64,000 bases of DNA. Origin: Branchinecta lynchi (taxonomy: Eukaryota > Arthropoda > Branchiopoda > Anostraca > Branchinectidae). The first letter of the stretch is position 1. Each line of letters begins with the position of its first letter. The stretch covers positions 7,502,230 to 7,566,229 of the forward strand of contig JAKZAP010000012.1 of NCBI GenBank assembly GCA_023053575.1. The letters are read 5' to 3'. Shown here one piece after another: positions 1 through 12,512 of the stretch. The notes beneath the pieces were generated by a model. That model was not told where the DNA came from. It searched no databases and saw only the letters and a list, made by a program, of their open reading frames with translations. Made by a program: the position numbers and the translations under genes.

Positions 1-191
1 TGTACAACGTTACTAAAAGATGTGACGAGCGATACGAGATTCCAGTCAGTCCAGTCTGGTCCAGACCATCTTCAAAGCAAGCCTAGACCTCAGCTTCAGC
101 TCTGCCAATTTTAAAATTTATTGGTACTATGCACATCTGAAATGTAGTAAGAAACTGCATTGTTGTCTCCCGTCCTGGTTATGTCGCAAGA

Positions 192-1217
192 AACAAGACC
201 AAAGGTGTCGATGGGATACCAAAAATCTAAGATTTGATCCAGACAATTCGGTCTTGTCTTCGCCAGGTAATCATCATAACCGAGTTCAGATATTCTATCT
301 ACCTATCTATACCTCTATAAGCCATATGTATTTTTACGATATTAACCGAAACTTCCTGCTTTACTACTGCCAAATTTGCGGTTTCGCCCGAATTCCGAGC
401 GAACTACTAGTCCAGCAAAAAAAGAAAATTTCAGAAACAAAGCCGGCGTATCTCCTTATCCCTATAAAGAAATCTAATCAACTTTAAATAAAAGTTTGAC
501 TTAAAAAAAATGCGGGTACAACCGGATTCCGGACTAATTATATGTCCGGGTAAAAAATGATCATTATATACAGTCATATAATCAACTTCAGATAAAGCTT
601 TTACTTTTAACATCTTTTCCGGTTTTGGCCGGATTACAGGCGAACTAGTTGTCCGGCGAGAAAATGGTTTTCACCATCGGGTTCAGCATGTCTTCTTACC
701 CATAAATCAAACATTTAATCAACTTCAAAATGAAACTGTTACTTTTAACCAACTTTCCGGTTTTAGCCGGATTCCGGACGAACTGCTTGTCTGGCGACAA
801 AATGATTTTCACCATCATACTTAACATGTCTTCTTACCCCTTAAAAAAAACATTTAATCAACTTCAAGTGAAACTTTTACTTTTAACCAACTTTCCGGTT
901 TCTGCCGGATTCCGGACGAACTACTCGTCCAGCGAGAAAATGGTTTTCACCATCGTGCTCAGCATGTCTTCTTACTCCTAAATCAAACATTTAATCAATT
1001 TCAAATGAAACTTTTACTTTTAACAAACTTTCCGGTTTTTGTCGGATTCCGGACGAACTACTTGTCCGGCGAGAAAATGATTGTCACCATCGTGCTCAGC
1101 ATGTCTTCTTACCCCATAATCGACCATCACATTACCTGTTTAAAAATGTTTTGTTTGTCCCTTAAATTGAACCCCCTCCCCACCCCCAAATATAGGGCTA
1201 CAGAGCCCCGAAAACAG
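192..1217 (+). repeat. Family A repeat, copy 1 (3' truncated)
   Basis: Begins AACAAGACCAAAGG like the copy at 56.0 kb and carries four to five roughly 137-bp units with the core CCGGATTCCGGACGAACTAC, TTGTCCGGCGAGAAAATG and CAGCATGTCTTCTTAC. It is cut off after GGGCTACAGAGCCC, before the usual GACGG-rich end. Open frames within it are by-products of the repeat. Confidence 0.8.
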
Positions 1218-1383
1218 GAAAATTCGATGACCATTAAACCGCCGAATTTTATTAGTATACAAATAAAACACAAATGAAATTAGCAGAACCATTTGTACGG
1301 GTAATTATAGATGAGTGTGCGGGAAGTTTAGATGTAAACATAGCGGGGAAGTCTTGAAGTAAATGTACCAAGTAGAAGTCCAG

Positions 1384-1470
1384 AGCGTGTTCCAACCTAG
1401 TCACTGTAGTTACTACGCATGACGTCACGAATTCTGACTTTTTCCGTCAACCGATACGTTCCCTGAGCAA
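1384..1470. repeat. Relic of the AGCGTGTTCC MITE
   Basis: AGCGTGTTCCAACC, GTAGTTACTACGCATGACGT and CACGAATTCTGAC match, in inverted order, parts of the MITE at 45814-46019. The other end was not found. Confidence 0.5.
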
Positions 1471-2353
1471 TAATCCGGTAGACTCTATACAAATTGTGAA
1501 TTTGACAAATTTTGACTGTCGCAGCTTCACTGCACCAGTCAAGATTTACCGGAATTTTTTCCACAGACTTTCTGGGGTGGTGGTGCTGCACCCCCCTCCC
1601 TCGGGACTTCCCTGGGGGGGGGGGGGAATGAGAATCCTTCTCAAGATCACTTAACGCTATTGCCTGTCCTAATTCTATCATATTTTTGAGTTTCTTACAG
1701 ATCTTACGATTATCCATAGGTTATTTTGGTCTACCTCGGAAAGCCAGGGGGGGCGGGGGGGGGGGCAGCTGCCCCCCCACAAGTGATGCTACTGCTTGAG
1801 TTCAAAGTCAACCTAGCTTCAAAATAGTTACACAGAGAAATCTAGGGAAAAGCCCGGGATGAGTCGAATGATCTGCCGCCAACCACGCATCGCATAACGT
1901 TATTCACGAAGATTGATACTGTGTGTCTTTATTATGTGTTTTATTTATTTTCTTTCACTTACTCCACTTTTTAAAACGGCGGGCTACAGACAAACTACTT
2001 ACTTACTCCCGGCCAAGGGCGGTGAATCCTTCGGGTGAATCGGAGCCAGATCGGAACCGCTATACACGAAACTTCATTGCATGCGAAAGTTTGCTTTTTT
2101 GGGACTCCTGAGGCTAAAGCCAATCCTGGTTCAAGGGAAACAGCTTTTGCGATGCGAAACCAATACTAAGTGACTGTGCACTGCTGTATTTATGTGGCTG
2201 CAACGACGCCAAAGAGGCAATACAGGGCAAATCAACGAGGTTTAGTTAGGAAAACCTATAATGAGTTGCTAAAATCTAACCGCTGCCTTTACAACCAGTA
2301 TATCCCATCCAACAAATGAAGATATAAATAATGGATCCCACCCAGTGGACATT
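1471..2353. other. Intergenic stretch, no gene seen
   Basis: Holds G/C runs at about 1613-1625 and 1747-1785 and, near 1930-2010, TTTTCTTTCACTTACTCCAC followed by ACTTACTTACT, a LINE-tail-like motif also present near 45567-45625. The open frames here show no recognisable protein. Confidence 0.5.
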
Positions 2354-2647
2354 GGTTGCGTTCCACCAAGTTACTATTAGTTCCGATTCCGTTATTATTT
2401 CATACCACCTCCCGGTGTGATAAGAAAATGAGCTCTCTTATCATTTTCTTTCCACAATCAATTAAGACTTACTTCTGATGGTCGGGAGCACCATAAGCCA
2501 TCTGTTCAGCTGGAATTCCCCTCAGAACTGTGACGTCTGTCTACACTATTATTATTTTCGTCCCAGAGATGGTAGTAACTACCACAATAACGAGTTGGCC
2601 GCTCCTCTTATTATCATAACTTGTAACAACCTTATTGGAACGCAACC
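2354..2647. mobile_element. MITE related to the AGCGTGTTCC family
   Basis: 294 bp with ends GGTTGCGTTCCA and TGGAACGCAACC, and the interior motif AGTTACTATTAGTTCC shared with the element at 45814-46019. Further inner inverted repeats include GATAAGAAAATGAG/CTTATCATTTTC. Confidence 0.65.
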
Positions 2648-2744
2648 GACTTATCTCGAGCAGGAGGTACCAGAAGCGGATCGCAGCTTTGATTACATAT
2701 TATTATTAAAAATACAGTTTACAAAAATTGAAAACAAGACCTAA

Positions 2745-2929
2745 TTAGTGCCAAGGGAACTGGCTTTTGTGGTCCCCCATCGTCCCAGCCTTTATGAACT
2801 TTGCGCTGACGTGACCCATTTGGGCTCGGCCAAAGGACTCGTCCTCGTTTTGAGTCTGACCTTGAGAAGGTGGGAAGGTCCCATCACCTTTGAACTCGGC
2901 TACCTGCTTCCAGTTCTGCATATAATTTG
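2745..2929 (-). CDS. SEH1: SEH1 exon 7 (terminal, stop codon)
   Basis: The acceptor is CCTTTTCTAG/CA. The carried G completes Ala, giving ANYMQNWKQVAEFKGDG; human has ANYMDNWKCTGILKGNG. A hydrophilic tail of about 45 residues follows, ending at TAA (2745-2747). The tail resembles the family only in its start. Phase 1 agrees with exon 6. Identified by eye because the exon is short and overlaps an unrelated plus-strand open frame. Confidence 0.85.
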
Positions 2930-4226
2930 CTAGAAAAGGAATAATATTATACAGCCTAAAAAAAATGTTGTCAAATTTCGGCTCGATATCATTAGCGGCA
3001 TATTTTTTATAGTCAGCCTGTTTCTGTGTTTGGTTTCGATGTTCTCCGTGCTTTCATCAAGCTGCATCGCAAACTTTTTTGTTAGCTTAATTCGCAACCT
3101 GAATGACAATATCACTGCAATCTCTTCGATTCTTCTTGAAACAATACTGTTTGACACAGGAAGAAATTTTACGGCAGTAGGCTATCTGTGAATCAACATT
3201 ATTTCACTGATTTTCCCTAGGGCTTGGAATCAGAGGCACGGGTTGGAATCACGCACTGGTTGGCAACACCCATCCCCCCAAAATGGTCGGCCAGACGATT
3301 AAAAAGAAAACAGTCGACGCGAAGCTCCGCGATTTTTCGTAAAAGCAGTTACAACAAGAAAAAACAATCGGTAAAAATGACCTGTCGGTCAGTAAACATA
3401 CGTTGCCCCTTGAGATACATTTTAGCTGGTAAATATTAGGCTTTCGGCAATCAAAAATGGGTGAGGCGAGATTCTAAAGCTACAGACTAAACAAATTTTG
3501 GTTCCTTCGCTTACCCCTTGGGGTACGCGTGCCACCGGTTGGGAACCACTGCTTTAGACCAACTAATCCTCTTGGGGACGTAAGATTTCCTGAGTGGCGG
3601 TCAACACCCTTTTCGCCTGAAACTACCTGCGGTACCTGTCGCGGTACCTGTAGAACACTGCTACCGGATATATCAGTTAGTCAAAGGAACTGATGGCGAG
3701 TTTCTAGGAGGGGGGGGGGGGCTGCAGGTGTGACTTTAATGTCTCTACGCTATCTGTGATTCCGCTCGAATGTCTCGACTACGACAAATCTTTATCTTTA
3801 CACATGCACTACTATAGTTAAAAGCGATATGGACGTTTAGCATGGCCGACGAGACCGCCTCCGCCCGAACATATCACTTTTTTTCTTTCTTCTTTTTAAA
3901 GCGAAGGTAGGTTCTTATTCCGATATTTACTGTATTTTAAATGACAGTGACGAATCGTCTGCTCCTACTCACGCATCACCCACTGCGAAACGATTCTCCC
4001 AACGAAAACGTAAGGCTCATCGGCAGTTACCGGAATAAGCGGGAATCGATAACAAATAAAATTAACTATTATAGCAAGAATATCTTGCCTTCCGACTACA
4101 ATCAATCCCACTTTATCTCCGCCCAATCTCCGACAGCAATACTTTGAAGTAATATGGATAAAGCGATACACTGGGAACAGTTGCTACTGTTCGTTCTATT
4201 TGAAGAAAAGCTTATGAGTTACTAAC
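2930..4226. other. SEH1 intron 6
   Basis: No exon. Around 3535-3553 TTGGGAACCACTGC resembles the end of hAT elements known in many animals (CAGTGGTTCCCAA). A G12 run is near 3709-3721. Confidence 0.5.
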
Positions 4227-4390
4227 CTTTCCAAAGGCGAACATAGCCATCATCTCCACAGGAGGCCAGCATTGTACCTGTAATATTCCAAGCCAAACGC
4301 CAGACTAAGCTTCCGTGAATGTTTGACTGAAACGCTTGATTCACCTCCAAGGCTGTGGTGGGGGTAGGGGCGGAGGAGGTGAGGTCGTGC
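4227..4390 (-). CDS. SEH1: SEH1 exon 6
   Basis: Codons 259-313 plus one base. It begins HDLTSSAPTPTTALEV (human RKELTSSGGPTKFEI) and continues VWRLAWNITGTMLASCGDDG and YVRLWK, the last propeller blade. I chose the acceptor CCGTTTTAG/G because only it keeps phase 2 from exon 5; a later CACAG acceptor would break the frame. The donor is G/GTTAGT. Confidence 0.9.
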
Positions 4391-4479
4391 CTAAAACGGA
4401 TCAAGAGAGATCAAAACGTAGAATTGGTTCGTATTAAGAAAAACCTTAGTGGATTAAATAAAATTATATTTATAACCCG

Positions 4480-5103
4480 TCTAGGTACAGGGAATGGAGT
4501 TGCCTTCAACAGATTGAAGCCTATTTCGAGAATCAGCGAACATTCAATGCGACTGAAGCTGCACCTCTTCAATAGCAATGTGCTTTCAATGTTCCTTTAC
4601 GCTAGTCAATGTTGGAAAATCAACACCCAGCTTGAAAAAAGGATCCTCGCATTTGATAATGTGAGCATTAGAAGAGTCTTGAATGTAAGCTGGCAAAAAA
4701 AAGTCACCAACGCAGAAATACACAGAGAAACAGGTCAGACTTTCGTCACCGAGTTGCTGAAAAGAAGGCGGCGTGCATACCTGGGACTCGTCCTTCGTAT
4801 GAAAGAGAGCAAAACCTCCTCGAACAACCTACGATTGGAAGTAAGACGGGAGAAGAAATCGAGGCCGCCCCCAAAATACATTGAGGCGTACATATGACCG
4901 AGACCTGAGGACGGCTGGCACCTCGCTAGTACCTGAATGGGAAGACGTCAACGCTGCGGCAGCAACGAGGGACGAATGGGGAGGCTTTGTCGACGCCCTA
5001 TGTGCCATAACGGCTCTGGAGGAACTAAGGTCTGGTCTAGGTACATGGTACAGACGGAGAGAAAAAAAGAAAGTAACAACACTACAACAACAACAAAATA
5101 ATT
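4480..5103 (+). mobile_element. RTE-like LINE 3' fragment in SEH1 intron 5
   Basis: Encodes the C-terminal region of a reverse transcriptase: LFNSNVLSMFLYASQCWKIN, EKRILAFDNVSIRRVLNVSW, NAEIHRETGQ, RRRRAYLGLVLRM and later EWGGFVDALC in a shifted frame. This pattern (colony WK..EKRL..F..RR.LG..W) is typical of RTE-type and related elements. The 3' end carries CAA repeats. It lies antisense to SEH1, between exons 6 and 5. Confidence 0.8.
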
Positions 5104-5537
5104 AAAATCACTCAACCGAAACTTCATGGAGGTCCATAGGTGGTCACAGATTTGCTTCATTCTGGATTTCAGGACGGCCACACAAGGATCGGCTTTACGG
5201 TACTTATCTTCGAGGTGTCGGTTTCTTGTTTGGAGGGGGGGGGGGGGGGGTAGAAAAGCAAATACTTCGCAAACCGAAAGATAATGGAACGAATTTGACA
5301 AAGATTTTCGTTACTGAAGATGGTCCGGAACGGGAAAAGATACAAACATGGGAGAGAACAATCAGGACTAACAAGTTTAGGCTTGGATGCGGGCTTTCAA
5401 TCACCCGAAAAGGTGAGATGGTTTTCATCGATAAGGACGAGCGTGCTACCCCATCACCGTCAGATAAGGTCCGATTGCGAGGCAAAAGGAGGCGAGAGAA
5501 CTGCATTGACTAATAAGGGAAAATCCACAGTACTTAC

Positions 5538-5771
5538 GAACTGGATCGGAGCATAAACACCCGTATATCCTTCGACGCTACGGCAAGGAGGTGGTAACTT
5601 CTTCCAACATTCGGCGCAAAAGCAATATCGTTGACTGGTTCGGTGACGACGCTCAGCGACTCGATACGGTTCCACTTTCTGGCGCTTTCGTTATATTCGT
5701 AAATCACCACTTTGCTGCCAGGGGTGCTACTGTCGCTGTCACTACCTATGGCAAGTGTAGGCGAGAAGTTC
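5538..5771 (-). CDS. SEH1: SEH1 exon 5
   Basis: Codons 181-258 plus two bases; the first base completes an Arg codon. Encodes NFSPTLAIGSDSDSSTPGSK, VVIYEYNESARKW and EPVNDIAFAPNVGRSYHLLA, matching the human blade with VQIFEYNE and [20 protein letters not shown]. The acceptor is ATTTTGCAG/G and the donor TC/GTAAGT. It is separated from exon 4 by a 4.8-kb intron containing a family B element and a LINE 3' end. Confidence 0.92.
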
Positions 5772-5984
5772 CTGCAAAATCAATACGAAGTCAATCAATT
5801 TGTCTCTTCAGATATTTACAACCATCTCCGCATCAGTGACATTACAATATCGCATGTCTTCTAGCCGCAGCAGTAAACCTTTCATGGTTCTCAGCGGTCT
5901 TAATGAATGGATTTATTATGTGTTACCTAATACTGATGGTATTAACACAGTATAACAAAGGAAGATAAAGTACAAAACGTAATT

Positions 5985-6172
5985 TTCGAGAAGCTCTTCC
6001 ACGCCACCCCAGCGCGATCTCAAGCCGTTTGTTCCCCACTTCATCAAGAACTACAAAGAAGAAGTGCTAACATCTTGAATTTCTTAGACAAGTTTATGGT
6101 TTTAAGTTCCAATAAAGATGGGCTCTCGAATGTTTGGGACTTCTGTAATAAATCTATTCTATTCTATTCGTT
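5985..6172 (+). mobile_element. LINE 3' end fragment with ATTCT tail
   Basis: A short frame (RDLKPFVPHFIKNYKEEVLTS then stop, about 6010-6075) is followed by an untranslated tail and an ATTCT microsatellite at 6157-6172. It resembles the terminal piece of a LINE. In SEH1 intron 4. Confidence 0.5.
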
Positions 6173-7113
6173 CTATAACTGAATGATCTGCCGCATCGGA
6201 CAACGGACAGTAAGGCAGATGGGCGGTGGTAAGAGTTGCCACTCATTACTTGCAATGCGCTCTCCGGTGCATTCGGCCAAGAACGAATAAGCACCAGAAC
6301 CTCTGTCTCCCTATCTCTGTGACGACCATACGGAGTCGAATAAATCCATGTACCCTGCCCGATGCAAACGAGCGCAGGGTAGAAGCTACGCGGAACACCA
6401 CAATTCGTTACCTCTACAAACAGCTATAACGCAGTACAGCCCCGAAGAAGAAAATTTAAAGTAAAAACCCACTGGTTGTCTGGACGCGCAGCAGAGCGGG
6501 TCAGCACGCCTCCTGCACTAACTCCTCTGATATGCACAACCGATAAGAGAGAAGTAGACGGGCAGCAACTCAAAGCTCAGCAAATACCTCTAGCTAAGCT
6601 CACTTTTCTCGGGGTGTCCATAGTCGCTGTATGGGACCAAAGACGGAGGTTCTATTGGCTTATTTGTTCTTGATTTCGCGTGGCTTGTCCCGTCTAATGC
6701 CGATACAGAAAGAATTTGCTTGAGGGAGCTTATTTTGTTGTTCGGTTTCAGATGTGTCATGCGAATATGAGATAAACTTGCGGTGAAAACTGTTTTTCAG
6801 GAACAATAGCATTTTTCTTCAAAACATTCATTTTTTGACGAATTCAAACACGTTGATGTTGACGAAAAAATACGAAAAAACAATTATTGGCTTCGGTTCC
6901 TATAACATTATTGGAGATATTTATTATGGTATAACTTTTCTCGAACAGGTATGTCCCACAGGAAATTATATCATGACATTTACTTTAGTGGAGGTTGATA
7001 CAATATCGTATAATCCTCCAGAGAGGCTGTTGGTATCAGCCTCCGCAGATGTTCATCGAGCACTTTTCCTCAAATACTGAAAAGTAGAAGCTGACCTCCA
7101 AACAATAAATAAA
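6173..7113. other. SEH1 intron 4, unassigned part
   Basis: At 6580-6670 a segment (ACCTCTAGCT, GGGACCAAAGACGGAGGTTC) recurs inverted at about 21165-21260 in UBA5 intron 2, so it belongs to a dispersed repeat. Otherwise nothing recognised. Confidence 0.5.
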
Positions 7114-9420
7114 ACAAGAGCTACGAGCTCATATGGCACTTGTACGAGTAGGCTGTACAAGAAAGTAGATGAGAACGTCACAAAATACACCCGCCATCCA
7201 AAAATGCGGTTCGGAAATAGAAATAGGATATTTAGTTTCACTCATTTCTGAGCAGTTCCGGCATCGTCTCGATTGTCTGTAGCAAAAGCACATGACTGTT
7301 CAAACTTTCATCCCAATAAATCCATTTGTTTGATCCTTAGACGTGCTACACGATTTCCGGTACTCACTCTATCTCCACCTACCGTGGCCGAATCTGGTTC
7401 GGAATAAAAAAAAATCGACCACCTAAAGCTTCTTCGTTTATACCATCTATCAAGTTTCACTCGAATCTGAGCATTTTTGGAAAGTTCCGGTACCCCCCCC
7501 CCCCCCTCCCACCAACGTTGTCGGATCCGGTCCGGGCCCAATCTCTTAATTCCCTGTTCCTGTCCATCAAGTTTGACTGAAATTGGAGCATAGCCTATCT
7601 GCAAGTTTCCAGTACCCCCCCCCCCCCCCCTACCTTGGCCGAATCCGTCCCGGACGCCAAATAACAAATGAAGGCCGCATAAACTCGGCACTGTCGAATT
7701 TGCATCTCATTCGGTCCATCCGTTTGGTTTTTGTGCATGTCAAAGGTCCCCCCACCCCCAATTCCCCTAATCGTGGTCGCATATGGCTCGAACGCATGTT
7801 TTACATGTCGAGGCCATCGATTCGTATCACCCATGATGTTTCACTCGAATCAGACCACTCGTTCGCAATTTATAGAAGTCAATTTCCATATTTCTCTTCT
7901 CTTGCTCCCCAAAAAATGCTCGGATTTAGGAACGGAAGTTTCCGGGGGTATGTTGTGTCAGGTTCTTAAGTCAAGATAATTCGGGTCGCTAATATGCCTG
8001 CAAAGTTTCGTTGTCATCTTACATCTGGAACTATTCTAACTCACGACTACCGGAATTCCAGGAAACCCCCTCCAACTCCCCCCATAGAGCCCAGAAACCA
8101 TCTGGCATGGTCAATTTCATCTAGGCCTAATGCTTGTTCCATCAATTAAGTTTCGTCCCAATCCCTCTGCTTTTAGAGTTTCTTGAGTTTTCCACCCCCC
8201 CCCCCCCCATCCTCACAGGTATCGGACCCGACCCAGACGTGGCACTGAACGTCCGAGGCGATAGCTCACCAGACAAGTTTCATTCAAATCCGATCACCCG
8301 TTCAAAAGTTATGCACGCCACTAGATTCCGGACTCCCAATCCACCCATTCCCCCCACGATGGTCGGGTCGGGGAAACGGCTGTTCTCAAGTCAATCTGTT
8401 CGGATCCCTGACATACCTGCCAAGTTTCATCGCCCTAGGACATCAGGAAGTATGCCGAACTCGCGGGATCGCTAGAAATCCGGACCCCCACCCCAACTCC
8501 CCCACAGTGCCCTGATCCGGTCCGATTATGTCAATGACGTGTCTAGGACCTGTGCTTGTTTTTCCCACCAAGTTTCATCCCGATCCCTCCACTTTAAGCG
8601 TTTCTCAAAATTTCCGGTTCCCTCCTTCAACTCCCCCCAGTGTCATCGGATCCGGTCCGGATTTAAAGTGAGAGGTCTGAGACACGAGGTCATCCTAAAT
8701 ATCAATTTTCATCAAGATCCGATCACTCGTTCGCAAGCTAAAAATACCTCAAATTTTGTCTTCATCCTCCCTCCACTCCCCCCCCCCCCCCAGATTGTCG
8801 AATCGGGGAATTGACGATTTCCTATTTAATCTGGTCGGGTCCCAGACATGCCTGTCAATTTCCATCGTCCCAGCACAGCAGGAAGCATGGAACTCGCGGG
8901 ATCACTACAAATTCGGACTTCTCCCCCCCCAACTCCCCCAAAGTGAGCGGATCCGTTCCGGTTATATCAGTCACGTATCTAGGACTTTTGCTTGTACTTT
9001 CCACTAAGTTTCATCCGGATCCCTCCACTCTAAGTGTTTTCCAAGATTTCCGGTTTCCCTCTCCAACTCCCCCCAGTGTCACCGGATCCGGTCTGGATTT
9101 AAAATGGAGGGTCTGAGACACGAAGTCCTTCCATATATCAAGTTTCATTAAGATCCGATCACCCGTTCGTAAGCTAAAAATATATCATTTTTCCTATTTT
9201 TTCCGGATTCCCCCTCCCTCCACTCCCCTCCAGATGGTCGGATCGAGGAAGCGACAATTTCTAATTTAATCTGGTCCAGTTCCTGATATGCCTGCCAAGT
9301 TTCATCGTCCTAGCTTTTCTGGAAGTGCCCGAACTAGCAAAACCGGGACCGACAGACCGACTGACGGACAGAAATTACAATCGCTATATGGCACTTGAGT
9401 AAGCTCAAGTGCCATAAAAA
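7114..9420 (+). repeat. Family B repeat, copy 1
   Basis: Starts CAAGAGCTACGAGCTCATAT followed by GGCACTTG, and ends in the hairpin ATATGGCACTTG ... CAAGTGCCATAAAAA. The interior is a chain of diverged C-rich units with CCGGATCCGGTCCGG, TTCATTAAGATCCGATCACC, TCCCCCCTCCAACTCCCCCC and poly-C runs. The end zone has GACAGACCGACTGACGGACA. No coding capacity. It occupies half of SEH1 intron 4. Confidence 0.82.
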
Positions 9421-10578
9421 CATTACTTTCAGTGAAAAAACAACAAAAGAAACACCTACAAAATATAAAAAATTTAATTATAATACTGAAAAAAAAATGA
9501 CATAACATCTTACTCTCTTAGACAACCAGCCTATGCCCTAACTAACTCATACCTTGTCGCAATAATATTTCCACTGAAAATAACAACTTGTCAACTGAAA
9601 CAACATCCATCTATTCCTTACTTTCGGAAAGCTAGTTATTCGGCATTGATCACTGTCTTTTTCCCCTGGCAGTTTTTTTTTTTTCTCACGAGCCAAACAC
9701 GTCTTGTGTTATTGTTGAGTGTTGCCACTTTTCTCTGACGGAACCTGTCACTTACGACAGCAAAAAAAAAACAGTGATATTCTAGCGCCTATGAATCTGG
9801 GTACATTTTACAACCTATAAACGAGAAATCTCGCTTTATTAACTTCATAATTATATGCCTCAACTTTTTGCTAAATTTTTGTATTTACTGGCAAGGAATC
9901 CGTCGCAGAATTCTGGCTAGCTTTGCAGAAGAAATTAACATCTGTGACAAATCGCAGAATTTTGCTCCCGTTGGCAATACCGGTTTTGACAGTTGTCATA
10001 TAGCGGTTACCTGGTTTCGACTTATTTTGATCCTACGACCGCTATCTGGCATCTGCATCGCCAAAGATGTAAACTACTGTATTGATAGAAACAGGACCCA
10101 GGTAATTTTAGTAGGTCCACAGTAGGCTTGGGTTACTACTCGCTAAAACAAAAATTCCCTAACCCAGTAGCAAATAAGTACAACAAAGACCTACTTATAA
10201 AAAAATACTGATCGAAAAAGTTGTAATAGTTAAAATATCAACATCTAGGTTCATATCGGAATAACAACCTGGACGGCCTTTTAAAATATCAACCTCGCCT
10301 TCGGCTCGGATAGGTTATATTCATGGACGTCTCAGTGTTATTTTCCGGTTCGGGTAAATCAAACGCTTGGGCATCTGACACACTAAAAAGAATTTTATAT
10401 GGTTATTCTGTGGATTTCACCCGAAACAATATTTTATTAGGCTAGGGTACTCCAACTTTTGAAATTAACCGGTGTTTGACAATACTAGGTACCAACGTCT
10501 GATACATCCTATCGAGAACTCAGGAACTCATGATAGGCACTCCTGACCATTCCACCGTCAAATAAGCGAGCAACACAC
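9421..10578. other. SEH1 intron 4, A/T-rich remainder
   Basis: No gene, repeat unit or RNA recognised. Confidence 0.4.
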
Positions 10579-10726
10579 CTGGCAAGACAGGGATTCCAAG
10601 TTAAACAGGAACAAGACATTTTGATGTGGAATTCACTCTGCATGTTGAACTGCCCAAGATTCATGATGTCAGGAGCTTCGTATATTCTCACGTAACCGTC
10701 ACCAGAGCATGCAGCGAGTATGAGGC
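10579..10726 (-). CDS. SEH1: SEH1 exon 4
   Basis: Codons 132-180 plus two bases. Encodes [20 protein letters not shown] and SCSCLTWNPCLAR; human Seh1 has [20 protein letters not shown] here. The acceptor is TTTACAG/GCC and the donor AG/GTGTG. Confidence 0.93.
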
Positions 10727-10887
10727 CTGTAAAGATGACAGAACTAATTAGACTCTACTCGCCACCCGCTACAATCAACACCCAAGCCAAATTACTACTC
10801 CTTGTCAAGCTTGGATTTGAAATAGTCCACTGTCCGTGGACTTGCGATAAAGTCTCTAACAGGGTTAACAAACAATTCTTTAGTTAC

Positions 10888-10995
10888 CTAGATGTTTGGG
10901 TGCAAACTTAACATCTGTGACAGACAATCGTGCATCCACCAATGAAGTTCTTTTGACCCAATGGCTTTTCTGCTCACCACCTGGGTTGTCGCTGA
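10888..10995 (-). CDS. SEH1: SEH1 exon 3
   Basis: Codons 96-131 plus one base, [20 protein letters not shown] and on to DVKFAPKHL. The acceptor is a run of T followed by GCAG; the donor is G/GTAAC. The phase-1 junctions on both sides fit exons 2 and 4. Confidence 0.92.
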   Translation of the reverse strand, partial: SATTQVVSRKAIGSKELHWWMHDCLSQMLSLHPNI

Positions 10996-11596
10996 CTGCA
11001 AAAAAAAATTCAATTGCCTTAATAAACCAAGTCAAAGTTGAAGGGATAGCCTAATATACAATTTATTTCTATTGCTCAGCATAAAAAAGAGGTCTTGAAC
11101 TACACGTACCTTCCAGCTTCAGCTTTCTAAAATTGCTTGGCTTGTGTCACCCAAACAAACATCAAACTCATGTTTGTTAGATCATTTTGGCTCTTATGTT
11201 CATCCCTGAAAGGTCAATAAGACAAAGAATCTAATCAGGAAACCCTGTGAATCTGCTATTAATCCAAGATATATTTGCAAAAGTGCTCCTTCAGCCCAGA
11301 CTGAATGCAAGAACATATTTGATGGTACTAGATTGTGATATTTTTTCTAGTAACATTGCAGCTGGTCTTGGCAATAGTCATGTTTAGGCTGCAGTTACAG
11401 TAAACGAACCTACAATAAAATCATCATAATACATTCATAACACGCACGTTTCTTCTAGTTTTAGTCAAATTATACAGTTTCATTCTAGTTACAGCCTGAT
11501 GAGGACCATTGCCAGTTAAGTTTTGCAGGATTTCTTGTTCAAACCATGGAATTTACCAATCAAATTCAACAAAGGTAAACTTATAAAGCTTCTTAC

Positions 11597-11753
11597 CAAT
11601 TTCTTCCCAAATTGAGACTGTGCGGTCAAATGAGCAGGTTGCTATGACCTGGCCAAACTCAGGATGTGCCCATGTTACCTTCCATACTGAACCACTATGC
11701 GCTTTCCAGTCTGCTGTACAAACCCACTCGTCATTTTCATTTAGATCGAAAAT
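11597..11753 (-). CDS. SEH1: SEH1 exon 2
   Basis: Codons 44-95 plus one base. Encodes [20 protein letters not shown] and then [20 protein letters not shown], the most recognisable part of the Seh1 propeller, ending WEEI. The acceptor is TTCCAG/ATT and the donor G/GTAAG. Intron 1 upstream (11754-15311) is 3.6 kb and contains two large inverted-repeat elements. Confidence 0.93.
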
Positions 11754-12480
11754 CTGGAATTTAAAAATCATGGTTTAAAAACATACAAGCTATATAGGCC
11801 TATACAGAAATGCCACAGAAGGTCAAACATAAATTCCCTTAGGAATACGGTACCTTAGTTCGTTTCTGTTTCATAGCCATAGTTATAAACTTTTACAATC
11901 CTAAGTAAAAAGTGTCTGATTTCTGATCAAGTGAGAGAGAGAGAGAGAGAGATAGGTTTATTTAGGCAACATCGTAGCTCACAGCTAGTTTGCGTTGCTT
12001 CACTATACTAAATAACAAACTAACAAAAAACAAAAAAAAGAGAAAATATCACTCGGCTTTGTTTAGCAAAGTTTAAGTTTAAGTTTAAAAAAAGGTACAC
12101 ACGAATTTGCGTGGCGGTTCGTTCGCGAAGCTACTGGCACCAGTTTATTTTGGTGACACGTACGGTTGTTGGGCAGTGCAGTGGGTGGTAAGATGTCTCG
12201 ATGCTGGTCGGTCCTCTTTTTTAGCTTGGTAGGCTACTGTACATAAATGTTGAGGCATCAAATTATTTTATTACAAACTATCTAACTCAGAAAAGCAGCT
12301 ACTGACAGTGGCATACAATTTAACTAAAGATTATTTTTTGTGGAAACTGGATAAAAATTATAAGTTTTTGGCAAGTATTTTACAGCATAAGTAGTCAGGT
12401 ATGGGTTTTAGTGTTTTTGTTGAGAGCTGTTTACCATTAGCCAATGTTCAAATGAGCATACTTATAATGTATATTACATT

Positions 12481-12512
<32 letters not shown>

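Noticed and set aside
3965..4171. Frame considered as the last SEH1 exon
   Set aside because: No similarity to the family; the true terminal exon with ANYMQNWK was found at 2745-2929.
7308..9116. Several proline-rich frames on both strands
   Set aside because: All fall in the C-rich units of family B copy 1; composition explains them.
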